DNA from: Marinobacterium sedimentorum
GTDB lineage: Bacteria > Pseudomonadota > Gammaproteobacteria > Pseudomonadales > Balneatricaceae
Length of the DNA stretch: 64,000 nucleotides
NCBI RefSeq assembly: GCF_024267675.1
Contig: NZ_JALDYX010000025.1
Coordinates: 1 to 64,000 of the forward strand
Direction: 5' to 3'
Both the position numbers and the translations under genes were made by a program. The notes under the pieces are model-generated. The model had not been told where the DNA came from and searched no databases. It saw nothing but the letters and a program-made list of their open reading frames with translations. Below, one piece after another: positions 24,561 to 32,940 of this stretch. The number at the start of each line of letters is the position of its first letter. Within the stretch, counting starts at the first letter, position 1.

Positions 24561-26519
24561 TCAGGCCGCAACCGGCGCCTTGCGGCGCGCCTGTTTGCGA
24601 TAACGCGGGTCTGTCGCGGCCAGCAGGCCGCCGAGGGTCATCAGCAGCCCCCCCAGCCAGAGCCAGCGCACAAAGGGCTTGTGCTGCACGCGCACAGCCC
24701 AGGCGCCTTCGCCCAGGGACTCACCCATGGCCACATAAAGATCGCGGAACAGGCCTGCATCTATGGCCGCCTCCGTCATGACATTGCCGCGCGCCTTGTA
24801 GAAACGTTTCTCCGGGAACATTTCGGTATAGGCTTCACCGTTTTTCAGTACCCGGATGCGGGCCATGTCCGACACATAGTTCGGCCCCTGGCGCTCGCGC
24901 ACACCATCGAAGATGAAGGAATACTGGCCGAACTCGACCTGGTCTCCGGGCGCCATGCGCAGATCCCGTGCTTCGCTGTAGAGCGAGACCATGGTGACGC
25001 CCACCACTACGGCGGCGATGCCGGTATGCGCAATGACCATGCCGCAATAGCTGCGCGACAGGCCGCGCAGGCCATCGCGCAAACGGCGCTTGCTGCGCAC
25101 CTTGGCATACAGATCACGCAGCTGACTGAAGAATACCCAGTAAGCCAGCGCCATGGCCGCGGCCGCCACCAGATTGAAGCTGCCATCCATCAGCAGGGGG
25201 GTGGCAAGGCCACACAGGATCGCCAGCACGGCCGGCAGCCAGAGCACCAGGGATATCTGCGTCACCTGACTTTGCTTCCAGCGCGATACGGTACCGACAC
25301 TCATGAACAGCACCAGCAGTGCCATAAGCGGGACAAAGAGGCTGTTGAAGTACGGCGGCCCGACCGAAATCTTGCCCATGCCCAGAGCATCGATCAGCAA
25401 CGGATAGAGCGTACCCAGCAGCACCATCAGGCAGACCACCACCAGCACAATGTTGTTGACCAGCAGCAGGGTTTCCCGGGACAGCAGCGCAAAGCTTGAA
25501 TCACTCTTCACATGGGCCGCGCGCAGCGCGTACAGCAGCAGCGAACCGCCGATGGAAATGCCCAGCAGCGCCAGCACGAAGAAGCCACGCTCAGGATCCG
25601 TGGCGAAGGCATGGACCGAGGTCAGCACGCCGGAGCGCACCAGGAAGGTCCCCAGCAGGCTCAATGAGAACGCAAAGATGGCCAGCAGCACCGTCCAGCT
25701 TTTGAAGACGCCGCGCTTTTCCGTCACCGCCAGGCTGTGTACCAGGGCCGTACCCACCAGCCAGGGCATGAAGGATGCGTTTTCCACCGGATCCCAGAAC
25801 CACCAGCCGCCCCAGCCAAGTTCGTAATAGGCCCACCAGCTGCCCAGCGCGATCCCCAAAGACAGGAAGGCCCAGGCCATGACGGTCCAGGGCCGCGACC
25901 AGCGCGCCCAGGCCGCATCCAGCCGGCCACTCAGCAGTGCGGCGATAGCGAATGCAAAGGCCACAGAGAAGCCGACATAGCCCATATAGAGCATCGGCGG
26001 ATGAATGATCAGACCGATATCCTGCAGCAGCGGGTTAAGATCGCCGCCTTCGGCCGGGAAGCCTGGCAACAGGCGCTCGAACGGGCTCGAGGTCAGCAGC
26101 ATGAACAGGATAAAGCCCACCGCGATCATGCCCATCACGCCCAGTACGCGGGCCAGAATGTCCAGCGGCAGGTCGCGACTCTTGGCGGCCACCGCCCAGG
26201 TCCAGCCGCCCAGGATCAGCACCCACAGCAGCAGCGAACCTTCGTGACCACCCCAGACGGCGCTGAACTTGTAATAGCTCGGCAGCAGGGTGTTGGAGTT
26301 GCCCGCCACATAGGCCACCGAGAAGTCATCGGTCAGGAAGGCATAGACCAGGCAGGCCATGCTGATGGACAGAAACAGGAACTGTCCCCGCGCCAGCGGC
26401 CTGGCGTACCCCATCCACAGCAGGTTGTTGGTACTGGCGCCCACCATTGGCACCACCGCCAGCAGTACCGACATGCACAGCGCCAGTATCAGCGTATACT
26501 CACCGAGTTCAGGAATCAT
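24561..26519 (-). CDS. ccmF: Haem lyase CcmF
   Basis: A 652-residue polytopic membrane protein of the usual length for CcmF. The tryptophan-rich periplasmic signature WGGWWFWDPVENASFMPW (the WWD domain, about residues 230-247) positions haem for ligation. CcmF with CcmH and CcmI attaches haem to apocytochrome c on the periplasmic side of the inner membrane. It overlaps ccmE by 4 bases upstream. Confidence 0.97.
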   Translation of the reverse strand: MIPELGEYTLILALCMSVLLAVVPMVGASTNNLLWMGYARPLARGQFLFLSISMACLVYAFLTDDFSVAYVAGNSNTLLPSYYKFSAVWGGHEGSLLLWVLILGGWTWAVAAKSRDLPLDILARVLGVMGMIAVGFILFMLLTSSPFERLLPGFPAEGGDLNPLLQDIGLIIHPPMLYMGYVGFSVAFAFAIAALLSGRLDAAWARWSRPWTVMAWAFLSLGIALGSWWAYYELGWGGWWFWDPVENASFMPWLVGTALVHSLAVTEKRGVFKSWTVLLAIFAFSLSLLGTFLVRSGVLTSVHAFATDPERGFFVLALLGISIGGSLLLYALRAAHVKSDSSFALLSRETLLLVNNIVLVVVCLMVLLGTLYPLLIDALGMGKISVGPPYFNSLFVPLMALLVLFMSVGTVSRWKQSQVTQISLVLWLPAVLAILCGLATPLLMDGSFNLVAAAAMALAYWVFFSQLRDLYAKVRSKRRLRDGLRGLSRSYCGMVIAHTGIAAVVVGVTMVSLYSEARDLRMAPGDQVEFGQYSFIFDGVRERQGPNYVSDMARIRVLKNGEAYTEMFPEKRFYKARGNVMTEAAIDAGLFRDLYVAMGESLGEGAWAVRVQHKPFVRWLWLGGLLMTLGGLLAATDPRYRKQARRKAPVAA

Positions 26520-26977
26520 TTGTTAAACACCTCGGGCTCTGGCGTGGGCAGGGTACCGGCAGCCTTGAGTGCTTCTGCCACTTCGGGCGGCATGTAGTTT
26601 TCATCGTGTTTGGCCAGCACTTCAACCGCGGTAAAGACACCCTGCGCATTCACCGAGCCCTGAGCCACGATGCCCTGACCTTCGCGGAACAGGTCGGGCA
26701 GGATACCGGTGTATTCAACCGGCACGGTCTGGGCGAAGTCCGTCAGTTCAAAACGCACCATAAGCGATTGCGTATCACGGATCACGGAACCCTCAACCAC
26801 CATGCCGCCGGCACGGATGCGAGTGCCTTCGGGCACTTCACCAGCCGCGATCTGGGTGGGTGAGTAGAACAGGTTGATGTTCTGGTTGAGTGCGAACAGG
26901 GCCAGCCCAACAGCCACTGTGACGCTCACCAGAATGGCCAGCACTATGACCAGGCGACGTTTGCGTTTGGGATTCAT
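26516..26977 (-). CDS. ccmE: Haem chaperone CcmE
   Basis: A 153-residue protein with one N-terminal membrane anchor (about 8-29) and an OB-fold periplasmic domain. The haem-binding His124 lies in AKHDENYMP with Tyr128 four residues on, the HxxxY motif of gammaproteobacterial CcmE. It takes haem covalently from CcmC and hands it to CcmF. It overlaps ccmD and ccmF by 4 bases each. Confidence 0.96.
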   Translation of the reverse strand: MNPKRKRRLVIVLAILVSVTVAVGLALFALNQNINLFYSPTQIAAGEVPEGTRIRAGGMVVEGSVIRDTQSLMVRFELTDFAQTVPVEYTGILPDLFREGQGIVAQGSVNAQGVFTAVEVLAKHDENYMPPEVAEALKAAGTLPTPEPEVFNK

Positions 26978-27177
26978 GACAGCCCTTTCTCCCGGCGCAC
27001 ACGGCGCGCCTGCTGATTAAGGAGCTGACGCGTCTGGCGCAGCGGCTGCACCACATTGAGCAACAGGATTACCAGCGCTATGCCGTAGGCCAGCCAGACG
27101 TAAAGCCCGTGCCCGCCCATCCCGATGAAATCTGCCATACTTTCGAACTTCACGTTCACCTCAACAACTTCAGTCAA
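26974..27177 (-). CDS. ccmD: Haem exporter accessory protein CcmD
   Basis: A 67-residue protein with one membrane span (about 22-43, HGLYVWLAYGIALVILLLNV) and a basic C-terminus, as expected for CcmD. It stabilises the CcmABC-CcmE complex and releases holo-CcmE. It starts 54 bases after ccmC and overlaps ccmE by 4 bases. Confidence 0.9.
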   Translation of the reverse strand: MTEVVEVNVKFESMADFIGMGGHGLYVWLAYGIALVILLLNVVQPLRQTRQLLNQQARRVRREKGLS

Positions 27178-27231
27178 ATTCGGTATGCCTGCCCGCAGGA
27201 GCTCGAGCTCCAGCCATCGGGCCGGCTGTGC

Positions 27232-27999
27232 TCAGCGCGACTCGACCAGCGCCTGCACCCAGGAGCTGCGTCTTTCGCGGCGAAGAATTTCGTGGCGCAG
27301 GCGCAACATCAGCGACACTGCAAAGAAACAGTAAAACCCCACCACCATCACCAGCAGAGGCAGCCACATTTCAGGCGGCATCGCCGGTTTTTCGGTCAGT
27401 TTGAAGGTGGCGGGCTGGTGCAGGGTATTCCACCACTCCACCGAATACTTGATGATCGGAATATTCACCAGCCCCACCAGTGCCAGTACCGCCGTGGACT
27501 GCGCCGCCGTGGTATCGTTTTCGATCGCCGAATGCAGCGCCATCACGCCGAGGTACAGAAACAGCAGAATCAGCATGGAGGTCAGACGCGCGTCCCAGAC
27601 CCACCAGGACCCCCAGGTCGGCTTGCCCCAGATAGCGCCGGTCGCAAGCGCCAGCAGCGCCAGTGATGCCCCCAGCGGCGCGCAGGCCTTGGCCACCATG
27701 TCGGCCACCTTCATTTTCCAGATCAGGCCAATGGCGCCTGCCAGCGCCATCATCATGTAACAGGACTGCGCCAGTATGGCCGAGGGTACATGGATATAGA
27801 TGATCCGAAAGCTGTTGCCCTGCTGGTAGTCCGCCGGCGCGAACAGCAGCGCCCAGACAGTGCCACCGAGCAGCAGCACCAGCGCCAGCACACTGAATGC
27901 CGGCAGCAGCTTGCCGGTAATCTCATAACACCAGCGCGGTGACGCCAGCTGGTAGAACCAGCGCGGCATCCAGTTTTTATCGGTTTTAGTCTTGGCCAT
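27232..27999 (-). CDS. ccmC: Haem-handling membrane protein CcmC
   Basis: A 255-residue protein from the ATG at 27999; the frame is open two codons further to a TTG. It has six membrane spans and the WWD motif WGSWWVWDARLTSMLILLF. CcmC binds haem at the periplasmic face and loads it onto CcmE, in complex with CcmA, CcmB and CcmD. It begins 10 bases after the ccmB stop. Confidence 0.95.
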   Translation of the reverse strand: MAKTKTDKNWMPRWFYQLASPRWCYEITGKLLPAFSVLALVLLLGGTVWALLFAPADYQQGNSFRIIYIHVPSAILAQSCYMMMALAGAIGLIWKMKVADMVAKACAPLGASLALLALATGAIWGKPTWGSWWVWDARLTSMLILLFLYLGVMALHSAIENDTTAAQSTAVLALVGLVNIPIIKYSVEWWNTLHQPATFKLTEKPAMPPEMWLPLLVMVVGFYCFFAVSLMLRLRHEILRRERRSSWVQALVESR

Positions 28000-28009
28000 A
28001 AACAATCAA

Positions 28010-28729
28010 CTATCCGCTCACAGAAATTCGTAAAGCTGCCCCGATCGCCAGCGGCGCCAGCACCACCCCCAGTGCCAGCATGGCCCCCAGCAGCGCCAGA
28101 TAGCCCGCCAGTGGCAGACCCGTCACCGCCGCCTGTACCGCGCCCGAGCCAAAGATCAGCACCGGGATATAAAGCGGCAGTACCAGCAGCGAAATCAGCA
28201 CGCCGCCCTTGCGCAGACCCACCGTCAGCGCCGCGCCTATGGCGCCGATCAGGCTCAGCGTCGGCGTTCCGAGCAACAGACTCAGCATCAGACCGCCCAT
28301 GCCCTCCGCCGGCAGAAATAGCATCAGCCCCAGCAGTGGGGCCATCAGCGTCAGTGGCAGGCCAGTCATTATCCAGTGCGCCAGCACCCGCGCCAACACA
28401 ATCAGTATCAGCGGCTGCGGGCTTAGCAGCGCCTGCTCCAGAGTACCGTCCTCAAAATCAGCCCGAAACAGGCTGTCCATCGACAGCAGCGTGGCCAGCA
28501 GTGCCGCAACCCAGACCAGCCCCGGTGCCAGCAGCGCCAGAAAACCGGGCTCCGGACTCACCCCCAGCGGAAACAGGGTCGCCACCATCAGGAAAAAGAT
28601 CAGCGGGTTTACCAGATCACTCTTGCTGCGAAACGCCAGCAGCAAGTCACGCTTCAATGCCGCCCGAAACACGCCTACAGCGGTGGGCCCCCGCCGTCTG
28701 GCCGGCTCATTAGTCGCTATCTCGCTCAT
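28010..28729 (-). CDS. ccmB: Haem exporter permease CcmB
   Basis: A 239-residue membrane protein with about six spans. The N-terminal ALKRDLLLAFRSKSDLVNPL and LFRADFEDGTLEQALLSPQPL are diagnostic of CcmB. It is the permease subunit of the CcmABCD ABC complex that uses ATP hydrolysis to release holo-CcmE. It overlaps ccmA by 4 bases. Confidence 0.95.
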   Translation of the reverse strand: MSEIATNEPARRRGPTAVGVFRAALKRDLLLAFRSKSDLVNPLIFFLMVATLFPLGVSPEPGFLALLAPGLVWVAALLATLLSMDSLFRADFEDGTLEQALLSPQPLILIVLARVLAHWIMTGLPLTLMAPLLGLMLFLPAEGMGGLMLSLLLGTPTLSLIGAIGAALTVGLRKGGVLISLLVLPLYIPVLIFGSGAVQAAVTGLPLAGYLALLGAMLALGVVLAPLAIGAALRISVSG

Positions 28730-29361
28730 GAAGTTCCAGCCAGTTGGTCCAGATTCAGTCGACGCAGCCCATCAAGGTGCAATTCATGGTGTGTAGTGAG
28801 GATCACCGTGCCGCCGGCGGCGGCATGGCGCAGGATCAGTTGCTCCTTTTGTGCCACGCCCTTTTTATCGATCGCGGTAAAAGGCTCGTCCAGTATCCAC
28901 AAGCTCGCCTGGCTCAAATAGAGCCGGGCCAGGCTCACACGGCGATGCTGCCCGGCGGACAGCATATGGCAAGGCACATCCTCGTAACCTGCCAGCCCCA
29001 CCTGGCGCAGCGCCGCATCGATGGACGCACTATCCGTGCCCGGTTGCAGCGCGGCATACCAGCCGAGGTTCTCCTGCGGTGTCAGGGTCGCCTTGACGCC
29101 CGGCAGATGGCCGAAATACAGCAGCGCCTGACGATACTCATCGACCACCTCGTCCATGGGCTCGCCGCGCCAGTACAGCTCACCCTCGTAATTGCGCGAC
29201 AGCCCACTGAGGATACGCAGCAAGGTGGTTTTGCCACTGCCGTTCTGCCCCTCGATCTGTAACACCTCACCGGCGCCGACTTCGAAGCAGAGGCCATCGA
29301 ACAGGACCCGCTCATCGCGCTCAGAGTACAGATTCTCAACTTTCAACACAGGCTCAGCCAA
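28726..29361 (-). CDS. ccmA: Cytochrome c biogenesis ATPase CcmA
   Basis: A 211-residue ABC ATPase. I place the start at a TTG (29361) with GAGGG seven bases upstream; the frame is open to 29391. The product begins with AEPVLKVENLYSERDERVLF, aligned with other CcmA proteins. The Walker A is GQNGSGKT (38-45), the signature is LSAGQHRRVSLA and the Walker B is LWILDEP. It powers holo-CcmE release in the CcmABCD complex and is the first gene of the operon. A degenerate duplicate of its 5' part lies 63 bases upstream. Confidence 0.93.
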   Translation of the reverse strand: MAEPVLKVENLYSERDERVLFDGLCFEVGAGEVLQIEGQNGSGKTTLLRILSGLSRNYEGELYWRGEPMDEVVDEYRQALLYFGHLPGVKATLTPQENLGWYAALQPGTDSASIDAALRQVGLAGYEDVPCHMLSAGQHRRVSLARLYLSQASLWILDEPFTAIDKKGVAQKEQLILRHAAAGGTVILTTHHELHLDGLRRLNLDQLAGTS

Positions 29362-29423
29362 TCCAGGACCCTCAAAGGTGCGCAAGGACAAGAGAGCTTT
29401 ATTCCCCCCTGCCTGCCCCCATG

Positions 29424-29489
29424 CGTATGTAGCACTTCACAGACGCCAATTTCGAACGACAGACCATCGAACAGAATCCGCTCACCGCG
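29424..29489 (-). pseudogene. Degenerate fragment of ccmA
   Basis: On the minus strand these 66 bases encode RGERILFDGLSFEIGVCEVL plus two residues. The intact ccmA has RDERVLFDGLCFEVGAGEVL, so 14 of 20 residues match. The frame continues with HGGRQGG where CcmA has its Walker A loop, but no functional P-loop remains. It lies directly upstream of ccmA in the same orientation, so it is probably the remnant of a tandem duplication or of a recombination event at this operon's edge. Confidence 0.7.
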
Positions 29490-29509
29490 CCCGCAACCGG
29501 CGAAAGGGC

Positions 29510-29515
29510 TATACT
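29510..29515 (+). promoter_or_regulatory. -10 candidate for the fliK-like/fhlB-like pair
   Basis: TATACT at 29510-29515 is a good -10 hexamer. A clear -35 is lacking. Transcription from it would begin near 29522, after the first ATG of the open frame (29520), which supports use of the downstream TTG at 29607. Confidence 0.3.
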
Positions 29516-29606
29516 CCCAATGTCTGCCTGCATGCGTAAAACCCGCCATTATATACAAATTCTGTATTGCAGGCGCCGTGCATTCAACCCCCTCTTTGGA
29601 GCCATT

Positions 29607-30785
29607 TTGATAGCTACTTTGGGCCCCAACCTGCTGCTGACTCAGCCGTCCGTCGAAGCAACACTGGCACGTCTGCTCCCCGCCGGTGGCCAGCTGGCGG
29701 CAACCGTGGTGCAATCCAGCTCCGATGCCAGCGGCATCCGCCTGCAACTGCAGCTGCATCGTGCAGGACAACTGCTGGCACTGAACACCCAGCATGCGTT
29801 ACCGACCGGCACTGCCGTCGTGCTGTCACGCAACAGCGCGGGCCAGCTGCAACTCAGCCTCGCAGCCCAACCGGCTGCACAGGCGCCGGCAGCGCCCGCC
29901 CGCCCACCAGCAACCTCAAACCCTGCGACTGCGACTGCGACGCTGGACAGCCTGCTACGTACCAGCCTGCCGCGCCAGCAAAGTTTCGCCGATGTGCTCA
30001 ATCAGCTGCTGCAACAGGCTCAGCCGGGCAGCGCCGCCGCCACCCAGGCCTCGCGCCAGCTCAGCCCCGTCGTACAATCCTTGCTGCAGATATTCGGCAT
30101 TACACCGGGCCTGCGTGATTCAGACCTGGCCGTGCGCCGCAATATCGAGAAAGGGGGATTCTTTACCGAAGCGAGCCTCGGCCGCACAGCCTCGCAGCCC
30201 AGCGGCACAAAGAACGCCGCCCCCGGCAATACGGGCAGCGCCCATACGGATCTCAAGGCCCAGATGGGGCAGCTGCAACAGCTGGCAGACGCCCTGCCGC
30301 CCCAGGCCCGGGAGCAAATGCACAAACTGCTGGGCGACCTGCTGGCCCGCATCACCACGTCGCAACTGCACAGCGCCAGCCAGAACAAGGATCTGCCGGA
30401 TGGCACGAGCGAGCGCCATCTGGCACTGGATTTGCCGGTGCGCCTCGGTGAGCGCATGGAAAACGTGGAGTTGCGCCTCAAGCGCTACCGCGCCCGCCGG
30501 GGCGAGGATCCCGCCAGCAGCCACTGGCTGGTGCGGCTGCATTTTGATCTGCAGACCCTGGGACCGCTGGAGGCTGAATTGCGACTGCGGGACGATAGTC
30601 ACATGAGCGCCCGCTTCTGGACACCGGAACCGGAAACCGCACGACTGATTGAGCAACGCCTGCCTGAGTTTGCCAGCAACCTGGACCGCCAGGGCATACA
30701 GCTCGACAATCTGGGCTGCCACCAGGGCACGGCGCCGCGCGGCGAAACAGCTATTCGCCGCCAGCTTATCAACCTGAAAACCTGA
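29607..30785 (+). CDS. FliK-like flagellar hook-length control domain protein
   Basis: A 392-residue protein from the TTG at 29607 (GGAG five bases upstream); the frame is open to an ATG at 29520. Residues up to about 230 are Ala/Gln/Pro-rich and of low complexity. The C-terminal part (LALDLPVRLGERMENVELRLKRY in pattern, then HWLVRLHFDLQTLGPLEAELRL) resembles the globular FliK C-terminal domain that contacts FlhB. It is a second FliK-type protein beside the canonical fliK at 45405. It is followed after 19 bases by an FhlB-like gene, a pairing also seen beside ccm operons in pseudomonads. It is probably an accessory of the flagellar export switch. Confidence 0.8.
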   Translation: MIATLGPNLLLTQPSVEATLARLLPAGGQLAATVVQSSSDASGIRLQLQLHRAGQLLALNTQHALPTGTAVVLSRNSAGQLQLSLAAQPAAQAPAAPARPPATSNPATATATLDSLLRTSLPRQQSFADVLNQLLQQAQPGSAAATQASRQLSPVVQSLLQIFGITPGLRDSDLAVRRNIEKGGFFTEASLGRTASQPSGTKNAAPGNTGSAHTDLKAQMGQLQQLADALPPQAREQMHKLLGDLLARITTSQLHSASQNKDLPDGTSERHLALDLPVRLGERMENVELRLKRYRARRGEDPASSHWLVRLHFDLQTLGPLEAELRLRDDSHMSARFWTPEPETARLIEQRLPEFASNLDRQGIQLDNLGCHQGTAPRGETAIRRQLINLKT

Positions 30786-30804
30786 CCAAAGACGATCTGA
30801 ACTG

Positions 30805-31083
30805 ATGAAACCGATCAATCCTGAAGAGGGCGCCATCGCGCTGGGGTACGCCCCCGGCCAGCGGGCGCCGGAAGTACTCGCCAAGGGCCGCGGACTGATT
30901 GCCGAACAGATCATCGCCCTGGCCGAGGAGCACCAGATACATATTCACAAAAGTCCGGAATTGCTGGAGGTCCTGATACGGCTGGAGCTGGGCGACGAAA
31001 TCCCCCAGGCACTCTACCAGGCCATTGCCGAAGTGATTGCCTTTGCCTACCAGCTCAAGGCCGAGCCGCCGGTGCAACCCTGA
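30805..31083 (+). CDS. FhlB-like protein (FlhB C-terminal domain homologue)
   Basis: A 92-residue protein equivalent to the C-terminal cytoplasmic part of FlhB. It reads AIALGYAPGQRAPEVLAKGRG, followed by AEQIIALAEEHQIHIHKSPEL and a helical tail ALYQAIAEVIAFAYQL, which match the post-cleavage domain FlhB-CC. The membrane domain and the NPTH autocleavage motif are absent. Such FhlB proteins can partly replace FlhB-CC in other bacteria. It forms an apparent operon with the FliK-like gene upstream. Confidence 0.87.
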   Translation: MKPINPEEGAIALGYAPGQRAPEVLAKGRGLIAEQIIALAEEHQIHIHKSPELLEVLIRLELGDEIPQALYQAIAEVIAFAYQLKAEPPVQP

Positions 31084-31141
31084 TGCTTGCGGGCCTGAGG
31101 AGCAGGTGCAAGGTTAAAGATGCAAGGGAAAGAAAGGCACG

Positions 31142-31320
31142 CCCGTAGGAGCTGCGCCCCGCAGCGAAGCTTTCGGGGGTAGATGGCAGGTTCCACGGGG
31201 TGCCGACCATGCGTCGCGAGGCCGTCGTCGCGACGCGTTCGTCGCGAGGCGTTCGTCGCGGGGCGTTCGTCGCGAGGCGTTCGTCGCGACGCGTTCGTCG
31301 CGAGGCGCGACTCCTACGGG
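31142..31320. repeat. REP-like inverted repeat enclosing a 14-bp tandem array
   Basis: CCCGTAGGAG (31142-31151) is perfectly inverted at 31311-31320 (CTCCTACGGG). Inside, 31213-31310 is exactly seven consecutive 14-base units of the form GTCGCGAGGCGTTC, with changes concentrated at positions 7-8 and in the first and last units. Just outside, 31345-31366 forms the hairpin GGATTCCTGCG/CGCGGGAA, another common extragenic motif. There are no spacers, so this is not a CRISPR array. The stretch from 31084 to the repeat copy at 31391 contains no supported gene. Confidence 0.8.
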
Positions 31321-31390
31321 TTAAACTTGGCCCGGAGCATGGATTCCTGCGTTCGCGGGAACGGCGATGGGGCAAGCCCGACAGCCTCCT

Positions 31391-31554
31391 AGGAGGCTGT
31401 CCGAGAATGCTGGCCGTAGCGAGAGCCGGCTGCTTTGAGCTGACTTTTTGCGGTGTTTTAAGGCGAATAGTGGTTCTATTTAACGAAAAACAGCACAAAA
31501 AACAGCCAAACTCAGATGGTTCACAGTAGGTTGAGTGTTCTCGGACAGCCTCCT
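31391..31554 (+). repeat. Dispersed palindromic repeat, copy B (MITE-like, divergent)
   Basis: A 164-bp element with perfect 17-base terminal inverted repeats AGGAGGCTGTCCGAGAA. It shares the core GGCGAATAGTGGTTCTATTT with copies A, C and D but differs in most arm positions, so it is an older or different subgroup. The ten bases before it (ACAGCCTCCT) repeat the outer end in inverse, forming a palindromic junction. Its last bases form part of the stop codon of the DUF2802 gene (31553-31555). Confidence 0.8.
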
Positions 31555-31969
31555 AGCGCTGCTGCGGCAGGGATTCAGTGGATTGCAGTTCGCGGTGCAG
31601 CAGCGCCATCAGCTCGGCTTCGGGCCGGCCTATGCCGCAGCTTTTCACCAGATCATCAACATTGCCACCCATCTCCATCAAGCGCGCCGCCTGATTGTAG
31701 GCCAGCACGCCGGGATCGCGATTCTCCAGCTCCTGCTGCTTTTCAACGGTAATATTGAGCCTGCGTTCGGCGTCCATCAGGCGCCGCCCCATGCCAATGG
31801 AACCACTGGTCATGGAGCGAATCTCGTTGCGCAGTACGTTGACCAGCGCCTGCTGCTGTCGCTCGTAGTAGCGCATGCGCCTGTACAGCATGATTCCCGC
31901 CCCAGTCCCCGCCAGGGACAAGAGCGCAAAACCAAGCCAGAGTATTGTTATTTGAGTCACCCGAACCAT
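31553..31969 (-). CDS. DUF2802 protein of the motility cluster
   Basis: A 138-residue protein with one N-terminal membrane span (about 7-29, TILWLGFALLSLAGTGAGIML). A coiled-coil-like segment follows, and then the DUF2802 core ARLMEMGGNVDDLVKSCGIGRPEAELMALLH. The core looks like a small helical or helix-turn-helix-like unit. DUF2802 proteins occur at the end of flagellar/chemotaxis operons in pseudomonads, where cheW genes usually precede them. Here it follows motD directly after 63 bases. Function unknown. Confidence 0.82.
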   Translation of the reverse strand: MVRVTQITILWLGFALLSLAGTGAGIMLYRRMRYYERQQQALVNVLRNEIRSMTSGSIGMGRRLMDAERRLNITVEKQQELENRDPGVLAYNQAARLMEMGGNVDDLVKSCGIGRPEAELMALLHRELQSTESLPQQR

Positions 31970-32032
31970 CCAGTCTTTCTGCCAGCGTTCAAGGATACTC
32001 GATCCCGCCGCCCGCGGACAACGACGCTGCGA

Positions 32033-32932
32033 TCAGGGCTGCACCTCGGCACGACGGAACAGCACGCCGCCGTTTTCGGTTTCAAGCTGCTCGATGGCGG
32101 GCAGGGGAGGCGCCGGTTCGGCATCCAGCAGCTCGCTGACCGTATCACTGCTGATCTGCTGACTGCCAAAGGAGGACACCGTACGGCGCACCCGCTTGTC
32201 ACGGGACACCACTACCAGCACGCGCCTGTTCATGCCCCGCCCCTCTGCGGTACGGTTACTGTAGGCCGGCTGATATTCACCATAGCCCACGGCCGCCATG
32301 CGCTGGGGACTGACGCCATTGTGCGCCAGAATTCGCACCACGGCCGCGGCCCGGGCGGCAGACAACTCCCAGTTGGAGGGATAGAGGTCTGTCGCAATGG
32401 GCTGATTGTCGGTAAAGCCTTCGACATGAATCGGATTGTCGAGCCCGCGCAACACCTCTGCAATCTTGCCCAGCAGGGCGTCGGCTTCTATTTCCGGCAA
32501 CGCATCGGCGCTGCCAAACAGCCGTGATGCGGGCAGCTCGATCGACAGCCAAAGGTCATTACCGTCGATTTTCATGCTACCCGCCTCTATCTGGGGCGAG
32601 AACCTGCGCTGCAACTCGGCCTGCAGGCTGCGCAGCTGTTCGGTCACCGCAGCATCGGCGGGGTCGATCTGTATTGCCGGGGCATCGGGGCGCACGGCGT
32701 TGCCGATGGTCAGATCACTGGCGGCATCCTGGCTGGCCGCGCCCGCCGGGCGGCCGGAGCCCTCGAACACGCCGGACAGCGCATCGGAAATGGAACGGTA
32801 TTTCTCCTCATTCACCGAGGAAATGGCATACATGACAATAAAGAACGCCAGCAGTAGTGTAATGAAGTCGGCGTAGGACAGCACCCAGCGATCCTGGCGC
32901 GTATTTTCAAGCTGCGGGTGCCGACGCGCCAT
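32033..32932 (-). CDS. motD: Flagellar stator protein MotD (MotB family)
   Basis: A 299-residue MotB-type stator subunit. The single membrane helix begins with SYADFITLLLAFFIVMYA and contains the proton-conducting Asp22. A plug region follows, and then a C-terminal OmpA-like peptidoglycan-binding domain with IHVEGFTDNQPI and YPSNWELSAARAAAVVRIL. With MotC it forms a stator that drives rotation of a polar flagellum. It begins 8 bases after the motC stop. Confidence 0.94.
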   Translation of the reverse strand: MARRHPQLENTRQDRWVLSYADFITLLLAFFIVMYAISSVNEEKYRSISDALSGVFEGSGRPAGAASQDAASDLTIGNAVRPDAPAIQIDPADAAVTEQLRSLQAELQRRFSPQIEAGSMKIDGNDLWLSIELPASRLFGSADALPEIEADALLGKIAEVLRGLDNPIHVEGFTDNQPIATDLYPSNWELSAARAAAVVRILAHNGVSPQRMAAVGYGEYQPAYSNRTAEGRGMNRRVLVVVSRDKRVRRTVSSFGSQQISSDTVSELLDAEPAPPLPAIEQLETENGGVLFRRAEVQP

Positions 32933-32940
32933 AGTCTCTC

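Noticed and set aside
29343..29795. 150-codon minus-strand frame containing the CcmA-like stretch as a real gene
   Set aside because: Only about 22 codons resemble CcmA and most of the frame is antisense to the fliK-like gene; treated as a pseudogene fragment instead.
31213..31310. Possible CRISPR array
   Set aside because: Units are 14 bases and directly adjacent with no spacers, and no cas genes are present.
31200..31529. Open frames reading through the 14-bp tandem array
   Set aside because: The array is repetitive, its translation is SSRRVRRE-type repeats, and the frame crosses a palindromic element; not a protein gene.
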